In this document: positions 16,384 to 26,290 of the stretch, one piece after another
Layout of the letters: every line of letters starts with the position of its first letter
Position numbering within the stretch: the stretch's first letter is position 1
NCBI GenBank assembly: GCA_021738625.1
Contig: JAIPBS010000022.1
Coordinates: 1 to 63,241, forward strand
Length of the DNA stretch: 63,241 nucleotides
Direction of reading: 5' to 3'
DNA from: Bacteroidales bacterium
Lineage (GTDB): Bacteria; Bacteroidota; Bacteroidia; Bacteroidales; JAIOZK01
Made by a program: the position numbers and the translations under genes
Notes under the pieces: generated by a model
Told to the model about the DNA's origin: nothing
What the model saw: only the letters and a program-made list of their open reading frames with translations
Databases searched by the model: none

Positions 16384-19266
16384 ATGATCAAAAACAATTT
16401 CATAAAACGACATAACGGCCCGAGAGAAAAAGAAGTGAAACAGATGCTGGATACCATCGGTACATCTTCTCTTGAGCAACTTATTGATGAAACAGTGCCC
16501 GGTTCCATCAGGACGGAAAAAGAACTTGATCTGCCTGAAGGATTAAATGAGCTTGAATACATCAACCACCTGAAAAACCTGGCCGCCAAAAACAAAGTTC
16601 TCAAATCATACATCGGCCTGGGTTATTACAACACCACTATGCCAGGAGTTATTCAACGCAACGTACTGGAAAATCCGGGTTGGTATACCTCCTACACACC
16701 TTACCAGGCGGAAATCTCACAAGGGCGTCTTGAAGCCTTGTTGAATTTCCAGACCATGATCGTTGAAATGACCGGCATGCCTTTGGCCAATGCCTCATTG
16801 CTTGACGAGGGAACAGCAGCTGCCGAAGCTATGATCATGTTCTTCAATGCACGCCCGAGGAAACTCAAGAAAAAAGGCGCCAATAAGTTTTTTGTATCGG
16901 AAGATATGTTCCCCCAAACCATCGACATCCTGAAAACCAGGGCGGAATCGCTTGAAATTGAACTGGCCATCGCAGATCACATCAATTTCGACCCGGATGA
17001 TATGTTTTTTGGCGCCATCCTTCAATATCCCGATCAAAAAGGCCGTATACATGATTACCTGGCATTTGCCGAAAAGATTAAGGAAAAAGACATCAAACTG
17101 GCTGTTGCAGCCGACCTGATGAGCCTTGCCCTGCTCACCCCTCCCGGTGAATGGGGCGCCGATGTGGTGGTTGGTTCATCCCAGCGTTTCGGGATCCCGA
17201 TGGGATATGGCGGACCACATGCCGCCTATTTTGCCGCCACAGAAGATTTCAAAAGACATATACCCGGCAGGATCATCGGCATTTCAAAGGACGCCAACGA
17301 CAAGCCCGCTTTTCGTATGGCTTTGCAAACCCGCGAGCAACATATCAAACGCGAGCGTGCCACATCCAATATCTGCACGGCCCAGGCCCTGCTTGCCAAT
17401 ATGGCGGGCATGTATGCCCAATATCATGGCCCGCATGGAATCAGGGCAATTGCCGAAAACATTCATACGCTTGCTGTTTTGCTATCAAAAGAAATTGAAA
17501 AACAGGGTTACAAGCAAAACAATCAACACTTTTTTGATACGCTTGAAGTGGTCGCACCCGAGCATGCTTCTTTGAAGTCCATCGAGGAAAAGGCCCTCGA
17601 ATCTGGGATCAACTTCAGATATATCGATAATAAAAATATTGGCATCAGTCTGGACGAAACTACAACCATCGATGACATTAATGCTATCGTTAAGATACTT
17701 GTCGAAGCAAACGGCAGGGAATTCGAATCATTCGGCCAGCCTGAAGAACACCTGAATGCAATACCCGGTAAACTTCAAAGAAAAACGGATTTCCTCACCC
17801 AGGAATGCTTCAACCGTTATCATTCGGAAACGGAAATGATGCGCTACCTCAAGAAACTGGAGAACAGGGACCTGGCCCTTAACCGCAGCATGATCCCCCT
17901 GGGGTCATGCACCATGAAGCTGAATGCGGGTGTTGAGATGTTCGCACTGAGCTGGCCTGAGTTTGCAAACATCCATCCTTTTGTCCCTGAAGATCAGGCG
18001 GAAGGGTATAAAGAGTTGATTAATAATCTCGAGAAAGACCTTTGCGAGATCACCGGCTTTTCGGCCATCTCATTCCAGCCAAACTCCGGTGCGGCCGGAG
18101 AATATACCGGTTTGATGGTGATCAGAGAATACCTGAAAAGCAAGGGAGAAGGACATCGAAACATATGCCTGATCCCAAGTTCGGCTCATGGCACCAACCC
18201 TGCCAGCTCCATCATGGCGGGCATGGAAGTGGTTGTCGTGAAGTGTGATGAAGATGGTAATATCGACACCACCGATTTAAAAGAAAAAGCGGAAAAATAT
18301 GCCGGTCGCCTTGCTGCAACCATGATCACCTATCCTTCCACGCATGGTGTATTTGAGGAAAATATTCTTGAGATCATTGAGCTCATTCACAATAACGGCG
18401 GACAGGTGTATATGGATGGCGCAAATATGAACGCACAGGTAGGGCTGACAAATCCGGGCGTCATCGGTGCAGATGTATGCCACCTGAACCTGCATAAAAC
18501 ATTTGCGATACCGCACGGCGGCGGCGGCCCGGGCGTTGGACCGATCGGGGTTGCAAAACACCTGAAACCCTTCTTGCCCAGGCACAAATGGATTGAAACG
18601 GGAGGAGAGAAAGGCATCAACTCAATCGCATCGGCCCCATTCGGCAGCGCCATGATCCTTCCGATTTCTTATGGCTACATCAAATTGCTTGGCAAGGAAG
18701 GCCTGAAATCAGCCACCGAATATGCCATCCTGAATGCGAACTATCTGAAAGCCGCATTAAGTAAAGATTATAAAATCCTTTACACAGGCAAGAAAGGTCA
18801 TGTAGCTCATGAATTTATCATTGATTGTAACGAGTTCCATAAAACTGCCGGTTTAACCCCGGTTGACATTGCAAAACGCTTAATGGACTATGGTTTCCAT
18901 GCTCCTACAGTCGCCTTTCCGGTGCACGGTACTCTGATGGTTGAACCAACGGAAAGCGAACCTTTGAATGAGCTCAACCGTTTTATCCAGGCAATGGAAA
19001 GCATCCGGGAAGAGATCAGGGAGATTGAAGAAGGTCGAGCGGATAAAAAAAACAACACGATCAAAAATGCTCCGCACACGGCTGAAATGTGCATTACAGA
19101 CGAATGGAGCTTTCCATATGCAAGGCAGAAGGCAGCCTATCCGGTTGATTTTGTGATTGCAGATAAATACTTCACACCGGTCACCAGAATCGACGATGCC
19201 TATGGCGACAGGAACCTGGTGTGCACCTGCCTGCCGGTTGAAGAATATGAAAAAACAATGGATTGA
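16384..19266 (+). CDS. gcvP: Glycine dehydrogenase (aminomethyl-transferring), P protein of the glycine cleavage system
   Basis: A 960-residue PLP enzyme, full length for the one-chain form. It decarboxylates glycine and transfers the aminomethyl group to the lipoyl arm of GcvH. The N-terminal half has FIKRHNGPREKEVKQML and YIGLGYYNTTMPGVIQRNVLENPGWYTSYTPYQ. The C-terminal half carries the PLP motif HLNLHKTFAIPHGGGGPG with the Schiff-base Lys at about residue 705. Glycine-rich loops (MIPLGSCTMKLN; FQPNSGAAGEYTGL) are intact. gcvT and gcvH are not in the window, but lplA and lpdA are. A clear intrinsic terminator follows the stop. Confidence 0.97.
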   Translation: MIKNNFIKRHNGPREKEVKQMLDTIGTSSLEQLIDETVPGSIRTEKELDLPEGLNELEYINHLKNLAAKNKVLKSYIGLGYYNTTMPGVIQRNVLENPGWYTSYTPYQAEISQGRLEALLNFQTMIVEMTGMPLANASLLDEGTAAAEAMIMFFNARPRKLKKKGANKFFVSEDMFPQTIDILKTRAESLEIELAIADHINFDPDDMFFGAILQYPDQKGRIHDYLAFAEKIKEKDIKLAVAADLMSLALLTPPGEWGADVVVGSSQRFGIPMGYGGPHAAYFAATEDFKRHIPGRIIGISKDANDKPAFRMALQTREQHIKRERATSNICTAQALLANMAGMYAQYHGPHGIRAIAENIHTLAVLLSKEIEKQGYKQNNQHFFDTLEVVAPEHASLKSIEEKALESGINFRYIDNKNIGISLDETTTIDDINAIVKILVEANGREFESFGQPEEHLNAIPGKLQRKTDFLTQECFNRYHSETEMMRYLKKLENRDLALNRSMIPLGSCTMKLNAGVEMFALSWPEFANIHPFVPEDQAEGYKELINNLEKDLCEITGFSAISFQPNSGAAGEYTGLMVIREYLKSKGEGHRNICLIPSSAHGTNPASSIMAGMEVVVVKCDEDGNIDTTDLKEKAEKYAGRLAATMITYPSTHGVFEENILEIIELIHNNGGQVYMDGANMNAQVGLTNPGVIGADVCHLNLHKTFAIPHGGGGPGVGPIGVAKHLKPFLPRHKWIETGGEKGINSIASAPFGSAMILPISYGYIKLLGKEGLKSATEYAILNANYLKAALSKDYKILYTGKKGHVAHEFIIDCNEFHKTAGLTPVDIAKRLMDYGFHAPTVAFPVHGTLMVEPTESEPLNELNRFIQAMESIREEIREIEEGRADKKNNTIKNAPHTAEMCITDEWSFPYARQKAAYPVDFVIADKYFTPVTRIDDAYGDRNLVCTCLPVEEYEKTMD

Positions 19267-19292
19267 AAAATCATTCCATAAGCTTTAAACAG

Positions 19293-19325
19293 AAAGCTGC
19301 CCTGATTCCGGGACAGCTTTTTTTA
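19293..19325 (+). terminator. Intrinsic terminator after gcvP
   Basis: AAAGCTG and CAGCTTT arms, with CCC/GGG extending the stem around a short loop, followed by a run of seven T. It begins 26 bp after the gcvP stop. Confidence 0.85.
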
Positions 19326-19440
19326 TATAAATTAAGAACTGCAAATGAGAAGATTGATAATTTCCTGCAAAATCCGAACAAGCCTAATATTATTCAATTA
19401 ACACATGCAGAAAAATCCGATACAATGACGTAATAAAACA

Positions 19441-19469
19441 AAAAAGCCTCCGCAATGGGAGGCTTTTTT
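19441..19469. terminator. Bidirectional terminator between gcvP and the PLP enzyme gene
   Basis: AAAAAGCCTCC and GGAGGCTTTTT form an 11-bp stem with an A run on one side and a T run on the other. It lies between convergent genes and probably ends the minus-strand PLP enzyme transcript. Confidence 0.85.
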
Positions 19470-19537
19470 GAACAAAGCAGAATTATGAAAATCCATACTT
19501 CATTCCGCAACTAACCTACTCTATCAACCAAAAAAAC

Positions 19538-20746
19538 CTAGAGAAACTCTAAGTCCTCAAGGCAGTTCTTAAATAACTTAAAAGTTCTTTTAATATTGTG
19601 ATCAAGACCCACCGAAAATCGAATTAATCCTTCCGACATGCCCATTTCCTTTTGAATTTCCTCAGGAACCTCTGAAGATGTGCTCTTTCCGGAATTGCTG
19701 AAAAGTGTTTTAAAATAACCTAAACTCACGGCAAGATAACCCACGCCTTTCAACTCGAGACACTCCATCAACTCAGCTGCCCGCTCTGCCGAATTCACAT
19801 CCAGGGTCAGCATACCTCCATAACCAAAACCTGTATTCATTTGCTTCTTCATAAGCTCATGACCCGGGTGGCCTGTCAATCCGGGATAAACAATTTTCAA
19901 CCCGAGTCCGCTCAGCTTGTCGGCCAGGTACATGGCGTTTTCGCTGTGCTGTTTCATTCTGATGTGAAGTGTATGCAGATTCTTCAGGATTTGTGAAGAA
20001 CGCAGTGGATCCAGTACAGGGCCCAGGAGCATGGAAGTGCCTTCATTCACATCAATAAGCGAGGAGATGAAATCAACATCGCCGCAAATGGCCCCTGCCA
20101 CGCAATCGTTCTTTCCATTAACAAACTTGGTTAGGCTGTATACCACCACATCCGCTCCCAGCTTGCGGGGTTCGATGATCATAGGGGTGAAGGTGTTGTC
20201 AACCACCAGTTTCACATTATGTTTTCTGGCTATTTCCGAAAGCTTTGGGAGGTCGGACACTTCCAGAAGTGGATTGGTAACCGACTCGGTATAAATCATC
20301 TTTGTGTTGGGTTGAATCGCTTTTTCAACAGCCTCAAGATCGGTGATCCTCACAAAACGGGTTTCGATGTTGAATTTGGGCAGGTAATTCTTCATCAGAG
20401 CGAAGGTCCCTCCGTAAGTGGTCACACTCGAAACGATATGATCTCCGGCCTGGCAAATCTGCATGATTGCATTGGAAATGGCTCCCATACCCGATGCGGT
20501 CACCCAGGCGGCTTCCGTTCCTTCCATAGCTGCCATTGCATCGGCCAGGTACTTATTGCTCGGATTCCAGTGACGGGAATAAAGGAAACAACCTTCGGCT
20601 TCTCCCTGAAAAGTTTCAAGCATGGTTTTGGCATGCATGAAAGTATAGGTAGCTGAATCGGTCACGGAAGGATTCACCCCGCCGAATTCCCCGAAATTCT
20701 CCAGATCCTGTATCCTGCTTGCCGGGTCAATACTTTTCTCTTTCAT
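19538..20746 (-). CDS. Cys/Met-metabolism PLP-dependent enzyme (methionine gamma-lyase / cystathionine gamma-synthase family)
   Basis: A 402-residue protein of the gamma-family of PLP enzymes. The ATG at 20746 gives family length; an upstream in-frame start at 20800 adds residues with no similarity. Visible motifs: GCFLYSRHWNPSNKYLADAMAAMEGTEAAWVTASGMGAI, then YGGTFALMKN, VVDNTFTPMI and the PLP-lysine motif VVYSLTKFVNG. Classical methionine gamma-lyases have Cys in the YGCTF position; here it is Gly, so methionine lyase activity should not be assumed. Cystathionine gamma-synthase/lyase or O-acylhomoserine sulfhydrylase activity are alternatives. Monocistronic, ended by a bidirectional terminator. 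Confidence 0.85.
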   Translation of the reverse strand: MKEKSIDPASRIQDLENFGEFGGVNPSVTDSATYTFMHAKTMLETFQGEAEGCFLYSRHWNPSNKYLADAMAAMEGTEAAWVTASGMGAISNAIMQICQAGDHIVSSVTTYGGTFALMKNYLPKFNIETRFVRITDLEAVEKAIQPNTKMIYTESVTNPLLEVSDLPKLSEIARKHNVKLVVDNTFTPMIIEPRKLGADVVVYSLTKFVNGKNDCVAGAICGDVDFISSLIDVNEGTSMLLGPVLDPLRSSQILKNLHTLHIRMKQHSENAMYLADKLSGLGLKIVYPGLTGHPGHELMKKQMNTGFGYGGMLTLDVNSAERAAELMECLELKGVGYLAVSLGYFKTLFSNSGKSTSSEVPEEIQKEMGMSEGLIRFSVGLDHNIKRTFKLFKNCLEDLEFL

Positions 20747-20960
20747 TGTTTCTCTGATTTTTCGCAGGGCAAAAATATCATATCGAAAACAAATGAGCAA
20801 GATCAGCTAACAGTTTTCATTCTTCTCACTTAACTTTCTCGAAAACTATAAGGAAAAACTACAAAGCTGAACTAAATTAGTAACAATGTGTAATTCTTTC
20901 GGGCTTCATTTGCTTATTAGGTAATTTTTCGGAAATTTGAATGCTCAAGTTTCTGCAAAA

Positions 20961-22835
20961 ATGGGACAATATATTCAAATACGGAAATCATGGCTGATCG
21001 TATTTTTAATTGGCTTGCTCGTGATCATCTCCGTCTTCAGCAATATCCGTTTTGAAGGTTTTCGCACGGACGTCCTGGGCGGCGACAGCCGGGGATATTA
21101 CACCTGGTTGCCGGCTGTTTTCATTCATCATACGCTTGACTTCGATGAGGTAAGGGAAATCCAGAAAAAAAGGCACGGCTCTCATTACCAGGGACACTAC
21201 TATTCGGATTATGAGGGTACGCTCATCAATAAATATACATCCGGCGTGGCCCTGCTGATTCTACCCTTTTTCCTTTTGGCCCTGCTGTTCAGCTATGTTT
21301 TCGGCCTGCCCGTTGACGGCTATTCCATACTTTTTCAATACAGCGTTGTATTAGCCGGTGTTTTTTATGCATCACTCGGATTATATTTTAGTTACAAACT
21401 ATTAAGGGGAATGGGATTTGGACATAACATCTCCCTACTTTCCGTTTCTGCTTTTCTTTTGGGAACAAATGTGTTCTACTATACCTTTTTTCATCCGGGG
21501 ATGTCGCATGTTTATGCCTTCGGGATGGCTGCATTTTTTATCTTTTATGCCCACAAAGCCCTAAACAACAGAAAGGACATTGCTTTTCTGTTGGCCTCCC
21601 TGGCTTTTGGATTGTGCATCCTGGTAAGGCCATTTAATGCCCTGCTGATCCTGATCATACCATTTATTGCAGAAAAGCCCGGAAATCTCAGCACGGTCTT
21701 TTCCCGGATGATCAATTCAGGCAGGCTCATGCTATACAGCCTTTTACCCTTCCTTGTTCTGATCGGGCTGCAAGCTTTTATTTATTATTCGCAAACAGGG
21801 CAGCTTTGGGTCTGGACCTATCCCGGGGAAGGATTCGATTTCAGCTCGCCGGAATTTTCCAATGTACTTTTCAGTTACAGGAAGGGATTGTTTGTTTATA
21901 CGCCTTTGCTGCTTATTGCCATTTTGGGCTTCATCCCCCTGTTCAGGAAAAACGCTTTCAGGGGTTTTTATTTGCTTGGGTTTCTTTTGTTGATCAGCTG
22001 GCTGATTTCAAGCTGGTGGAACTGGTTTTACGGCGACAGTTTCGGCATGCGACCCTTTATCGATTATTATCCGTTGTTTATTATTCTGTTTGCATATCTC
22101 ATTTCATCCGTAGGAAAAAGAATGAGGAAATTTTTATTTACGCCTTTGATCTTATTGCTGATCACCCTGAACCTAATCCAATCCTACCAGTATGAGCACA
22201 GGATCATACATCACGACGCCATGACAAAGGAGAAATACTGGTACGTATTCCTGAAAACCGGAAAACAATATGAAGAAATTCTGGGAGACACCCGTGAAAG
22301 CCTTTTCAAGGAATCACCCCTGCGGCCGCTCGACACCTTTCTGATCAACTACGATAGTGTTCCCAAAAAATGGATCTTGACGGACAGCCTGATCGTCGCC
22401 GATCGGCTTGACAGTAATAATCATGTATACCTTATCGACAGTGCTATCCATTTCAGTTCAACGCTAAAGCTGGATGCAAAGCAAGACAGCGCGATCTTTA
22501 AACACAAAAGACTGTATGCCAAAGTTGAGTTCAGCTATTATGAATCCGACACCAATGCAGCCGTCAAATCATTTCTGGTCAGTTCAGTTTCGGATCAGAA
22601 CGGCCTGACGGCTTTTTATAAGTCTTTCAGAATAAAAGACTATCCTGACGACACATTGGGATTCTGGCGCAAGGCGGATTTCGGTTACGAGATCACTATG
22701 CCCGAAAAGCCAAAAGAGATGCGTTTCTACGTCTGGAATCCGGACAACGCCCGCTTCCTGCTCGACGACTGGCAGATCATTCTGTTCAGTATTGAGGAAG
22801 GCGCCGAGCTCCACAAAGGTCAGGACCTGAGGTAG
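20961..22835 (+). CDS. Polytopic membrane protein, GT-C glycosyltransferase-like
   Basis: A 624-residue protein starting at the ATG at 20961 (an upstream TTG at 20937 is less likely). A first membrane helix (SWLIVFLIGLLVIISVF) is followed by a large loop beginning FRTDVLGGDSRGYYTWLPAVF, whose acidic-residue position resembles the catalytic loop of GT-C transferases that use polyprenyl-phosphate sugars. About ten further helices run to residue ~410. The C-terminal ~220 residues are soluble and beta-rich (KHKRLYAKVEFSYYESD...), probably periplasmic. Exact family and sugar are unknown. The 3' end overlaps the convergent SDR gene by 16 bp. Confidence 0.65.
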   Translation: MGQYIQIRKSWLIVFLIGLLVIISVFSNIRFEGFRTDVLGGDSRGYYTWLPAVFIHHTLDFDEVREIQKKRHGSHYQGHYYSDYEGTLINKYTSGVALLILPFFLLALLFSYVFGLPVDGYSILFQYSVVLAGVFYASLGLYFSYKLLRGMGFGHNISLLSVSAFLLGTNVFYYTFFHPGMSHVYAFGMAAFFIFYAHKALNNRKDIAFLLASLAFGLCILVRPFNALLILIIPFIAEKPGNLSTVFSRMINSGRLMLYSLLPFLVLIGLQAFIYYSQTGQLWVWTYPGEGFDFSSPEFSNVLFSYRKGLFVYTPLLLIAILGFIPLFRKNAFRGFYLLGFLLLISWLISSWWNWFYGDSFGMRPFIDYYPLFIILFAYLISSVGKRMRKFLFTPLILLLITLNLIQSYQYEHRIIHHDAMTKEKYWYVFLKTGKQYEEILGDTRESLFKESPLRPLDTFLINYDSVPKKWILTDSLIVADRLDSNNHVYLIDSAIHFSSTLKLDAKQDSAIFKHKRLYAKVEFSYYESDTNAAVKSFLVSSVSDQNGLTAFYKSFRIKDYPDDTLGFWRKADFGYEITMPEKPKEMRFYVWNPDNARFLLDDWQIILFSIEEGAELHKGQDLR

Positions 22836-23584
22836 CTCGCCCCGTTCACATCCACGATGCAGCCCGTCATAAACTCAGTCCCCTCTGAAGCAAGATAAAC
22901 GATCGTCCGGGCAATTTCTTCAGGTTGCGCCACACGGTTCAGGGGGCTTTGCGCCTTAATAGAATCCCCGTCCGGACCGGAAAGCCCGTCGGCGGCCATA
23001 TCCGTATCCACCCATCCGGGCGCCACGGTATAAACATAAACATGCTGCCTGGCCAGTGCTTTGGCCATGGATTGCCCCATGGCATTCAGTCCGGCTTTGC
23101 TGGCGCCGTACGCAAAGGCGGTCGGCTCACCGCGGAAAGCGCCCCTGGAAGAGACATTCACCACACGCCCACCTCCCTGGTTGGCCATTTCCTTCACCAT
23201 TAAAAAAGTAAGATTGCTTACCCCCGTGAGGTTGGTTTCGATGGTCCGCCTCCAGGCCTGCTGCCATTCCTGGTAATTCATGGTAAGCAATTCCACCTCT
23301 TCATAAACACCGGCATTGTTCACCAGGATATCAACATGATTGAAACGGGCCATGACATCGTTCACCATTTCCTGCACCGACACCGGATCGGCAATGTCGG
23401 CCTGGGCGATGGCATGTCCACCGCCCTGCAGATTGTTCATAACCGATTCGGCCAGCTTGAGGTTCTTATGATAATGAACGATCACCCGGGCTCCTGAAGC
23501 CGCGAACATTTCTGCCACGGCCTTCCCGATTCCGCGCGAAGCACCGGTTACCAGCGCTGTTTTTCCTTTAAAATCTATTTTCAT
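22820..23584 (-). CDS. SDR family oxidoreductase (FabG-like)
   Basis: A 254-residue classical short-chain dehydrogenase. The NAD(P) site is TGASRGIG, the core motif NNAG is present, the Ser of the catalytic triad lies in VNVSSRGAF, and the Tyr-Lys pair in YGASK. The C-terminal DVNGASYLRS ending fits FabG-like 3-ketoacyl reductases and sugar/alcohol dehydrogenases. It begins within the stop codon of the aldehyde dehydrogenase (ATGA overlap at 23581-23584), so both are probably made from one transcript and may act on one alcohol/aldehyde/acid route; this is inference. Confidence 0.9.
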   Translation of the reverse strand: MKIDFKGKTALVTGASRGIGKAVAEMFAASGARVIVHYHKNLKLAESVMNNLQGGGHAIAQADIADPVSVQEMVNDVMARFNHVDILVNNAGVYEEVELLTMNYQEWQQAWRRTIETNLTGVSNLTFLMVKEMANQGGGRVVNVSSRGAFRGEPTAFAYGASKAGLNAMGQSMAKALARQHVYVYTVAPGWVDTDMAADGLSGPDGDSIKAQSPLNRVAQPEEIARTIVYLASEGTEFMTGCIVDVNGASYLRS

Positions 23585-25005
23585 AATTGATATGGCAGAT
23601 TAAAACATACAACTTTGGGTTCTGTCATTTCCTGAAGTGCAAACGATATGCCCTCCCTGCCCAGTCCGGAGTTTTTAACCCCGCCGAAAGGCATGCTGTC
23701 CAGTCGATAGTCCGTTGAATCGTTGATCATCACGCCACCGCAATCCAGTTCATAAGCCGCTTTCATGGCCAGGTTGATATCGTTGGTGAAAATGGCGGCA
23801 TGCAATCCATAGGGCAAACTGTTGGATTTGGCGATTGCTTCGTCTATGTCTTCTACCTGGTAAAGATTTACAACCGGGCCAAAGGCCTCCTCATTATGTT
23901 GGATGGTATCTTCAGGTACATTTTCCAAAACGGTAGGCTCAAGCAGGGCGCCTTCCCTTTTTCCGCCCGTCAGGCAAACCGCACCCTTATTGATAGCGTC
24001 GAAAACAGCGAACTCCACACGCTCTGCCTCTTTCTGTGTGATCAGCGGACCCATATCGGTGGATTCGTCCAGTTTGTTCCCGATCTTGTATGTTTTGGTT
24101 TTATCAACGAATTTCTTCTTGAATTCCTCATAGATATCCTTGTGGATATACAAACGCTGCACCCCGATACAGTTCTGACCGGCTGCCCAGAAACCGCCTT
24201 CCACGCAGGAATCCACAGCCTTGTCTATCTCGGCATCTTTCCAGACGATGACGGGGCTGTTGGAACCCAGCTCCATGCCGATCTTTTTGATACCGGCCTT
24301 CTTGGTAACCTCCTTACCGGCTTCCACCCCGCCGGTGAAGGAAACCATACGAATGTCCTCATGAGGCACGAGCACATCACCCGTATCTTGCCCGGGAGCA
24401 GTAACCACCTGTATGGCTTCTTTGGGCAAACCAGATTCAAGGAAAGCCTGCGCCAGTTTGATGCCTGATAAGGGCGTTACGGAAGCGGGTTTCAAGATCA
24501 CTGCATTGCCACCGGCAAAGGCAGGCCCCAGCTTATGCGCAACCAGGTTCAGGGGGTCGTTGAAAGGTGTGATCGCCAGGATAATACCAATTGGAAAGCG
24601 GTAATAAAATCCCTTCTTATTTACCCCATTGGGAAAGGAGTCGAAAGGGAGGGTTTCCCCGTTGATGCGCTTGGCTTCCTCGGCCGACCATGTGAGGGTG
24701 TTGATGGTGCGGGAAACTTCACCCCTGGCTTCATTGATGGTTTTGGAAGCTTCGCGAGCAATGGTTTGTGAGAATTCCTCATGATGATCTATCACATATT
24801 GGGCCGTCTTGTAAAGAATCGCGGAGCGCTCGTATACAGGAACACGTTTCATGGCCTCAAATCCGCGTTTGGCCGATTCCACCGCGTTCAGCATATCGTC
24901 CTTATCGGCTTTCGGTACGGTGTCGATATGACTGTTATCGAAGGGATCCCTAACCGGTATCTTTTCAGTTTTGTCTATCCATTCACCTGAGATGTACATT
25001 TTCAT
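23581..25005 (-). CDS. Aldehyde dehydrogenase (NAD(P)-dependent)
   Basis: A 474-residue protein of the ALDH superfamily; the ATG at 25005 gives MKMYISGEW, while the upstream start at 25119 only adds unrelated residues. The Rossmann part has ITPFNDPLNLVAHKLGPAFAGGNAVILKPA, the catalytic Glu lies in MELGSNSP, and the nucleophile Cys lies in GQNC at about residue 279. The end carries MPFGGVKNSGLGREG. Length and motifs fit lactaldehyde/glyceraldehyde-type enzymes but the substrate is open. It is the first gene of a two-gene operon with the SDR gene. Confidence 0.9.
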   Translation of the reverse strand: MKMYISGEWIDKTEKIPVRDPFDNSHIDTVPKADKDDMLNAVESAKRGFEAMKRVPVYERSAILYKTAQYVIDHHEEFSQTIAREASKTINEARGEVSRTINTLTWSAEEAKRINGETLPFDSFPNGVNKKGFYYRFPIGIILAITPFNDPLNLVAHKLGPAFAGGNAVILKPASVTPLSGIKLAQAFLESGLPKEAIQVVTAPGQDTGDVLVPHEDIRMVSFTGGVEAGKEVTKKAGIKKIGMELGSNSPVIVWKDAEIDKAVDSCVEGGFWAAGQNCIGVQRLYIHKDIYEEFKKKFVDKTKTYKIGNKLDESTDMGPLITQKEAERVEFAVFDAINKGAVCLTGGKREGALLEPTVLENVPEDTIQHNEEAFGPVVNLYQVEDIDEAIAKSNSLPYGLHAAIFTNDINLAMKAAYELDCGGVMINDSTDYRLDSMPFGGVKNSGLGREGISFALQEMTEPKVVCFNLPYQL

Positions 25006-25236
25006 ATGATTTTTGTTTTGGTTATTAATTGGCTTTGTTTTGAACAAATATACGGTTTTTGGGATTGAAGCCGAGGATGCAGGAATAAAACTTACATAAA
25101 AAAATTGTAACAGATGCACGAATAAATTTGATTTTTGATAACACGTTTGTGGAAAAGCATGGATGTATGGTTGTATGGTTGAAGTATTTCAGGCATTGAC
25201 AGTAATTCATGACAAACCTGTTCCAGATCAGTATAG

Positions 25237-25419
25237 CAAAGAAAAAAGCAGAATGAACGCGGCAATACCGGTGTGTTGGCTTATTTTAACAGGGACGTTG
25301 GAGTTCATTGGAAAAATATACCAGCAATTGGCGGATCGGCTTATGTACGAGATATTATACAACCACACGAACTGATTGTGGAATTAACCCCACATCATCA
25401 GATCGAACAAAAAGCGTAA
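25237..25419 (+). pseudogene. Remnant of an unidentified gene (C-terminal fragment)
   Basis: Between the ALDH gene and the DUF4382 gene, frame 1 from 25237 is open for 60 codons with protein-like composition (NTGVLAYFNRDVGVHW, AYVRDIIQPHELIVELTP) and ends at TAA 25417-25419. There is no in-frame ATG; a TAG at 25234-25236 closes it upstream. It looks like the decayed 3' end of a gene, family unknown. Apart from a short stretch near 25113, inverted relative to one at 4457, I see nothing else in 25006-25497. Confidence 0.35.
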
Positions 25420-25497
25420 CATCCTGTACGCATGTATATTAAACATTGATGTATCTTTTTTGGAACCTGGTATCTGAAATCAATAAAAAATAGAACT

Positions 25498-26283
25498 ATG
25501 AAAAATCTAAAATTACTGACAATGATCCTGTCGATACCGCTTTTGCTTGTGGTTGTGGCAGGTTGCAATGATGATGACGATGACAACAATGATGACATGA
25601 CGGCCTCTTACCAGGTTCGCTTAACCGATGACCCGGCCCTGTACGACCATGTTAACATCGATATACAGCAGGTAAAGGTCCATAACGAAGCAGAAGGCTG
25701 GATAAATCTCAATACCGAAGCGGGTATATACGACTTGCTGATACTGGCCAATGGTGAAGATACAGTGATCGCCACAGGCGACCTGCCGCCGGGAATAGTA
25801 AGCCAGATCAGGTTTGTGCTGGGAAGCAACAACAGCATTGTGGTGAATGGGGTGAATTACCCGCTGACCGTGCCAAGTGGCTCCACCTCGGGCCTAAAAC
25901 TGAATCTGCACCAGGAACTGGAGTCCGGCCTGGACTATTATGTCCTGATCGACTTTGACGCCTCATCCTCTATCATACATACAGGCAATGATCAATACAA
26001 ACTCAAACCTGTTCTGCATGTAATCGCTGAAGGCATCGATGGCGCTATAAGCGGAGAATTGCAACCTGCAGCCCTGGCACAGGTGTATGCCATAGATGAA
26101 ACAACCATGGATACTTCCGGTACCTTTACGGACGACGACGGGTATTTTCTGATCCAGGGCCTGGTAGCCGGCGAATATACTGTTGAAATCGATATAGAAG
26201 ACCCGTATGAAGACCTGACTTTCGAAAACATAACAGTTGTCGAAGGGGAAGTTTATGAAATGGGAATCATCCAGATCGAATAA
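25498..26283 (+). CDS. DUF4382 lipoprotein with C-terminal carboxypeptidase-regulatory-like domain
   Basis: A 261-residue protein with a lipoprotein signal ending VVAGC (Cys about 23), followed by an Asp/Asn-rich linker (NDDDDDNNDD). The domain YQVRLTDDPALYDHVNIDIQQVKVH and VNYPLTVPSGSTSGLKLNL is characteristic of DUF4382. Residues about 180-261 form a small Ig-like fold (GAISGELQPAALAQVYAID ... GLVAGEYTVEIDIEDP) like CarboxypepD_reg. Such proteins are surface-exposed or periplasmic and of unknown role. The 3' end lies 7 bp before a large tandem repeat. Confidence 0.85.
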   Translation: MKNLKLLTMILSIPLLLVVVAGCNDDDDDNNDDMTASYQVRLTDDPALYDHVNIDIQQVKVHNEAEGWINLNTEAGIYDLLILANGEDTVIATGDLPPGIVSQIRFVLGSNNSIVVNGVNYPLTVPSGSTSGLKLNLHQELESGLDYYVLIDFDASSSIIHTGNDQYKLKPVLHVIAEGIDGAISGELQPAALAQVYAIDETTMDTSGTFTDDDGYFLIQGLVAGEYTVEIDIEDPYEDLTFENITVVEGEVYEMGIIQIE

Positions 26284-26290
26284 TCAGAAA

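Noticed and set aside
20747..20800. 18-residue N-terminal extension of the PLP enzyme
   Set aside because: Residues do not match the family, which starts near MKEKSID.
25163..25375. Plus-strand ORF of 70 codons
   Set aside because: Begins in microsatellite-like sequence; the neighbouring frame (25237-25419) is more protein-like.
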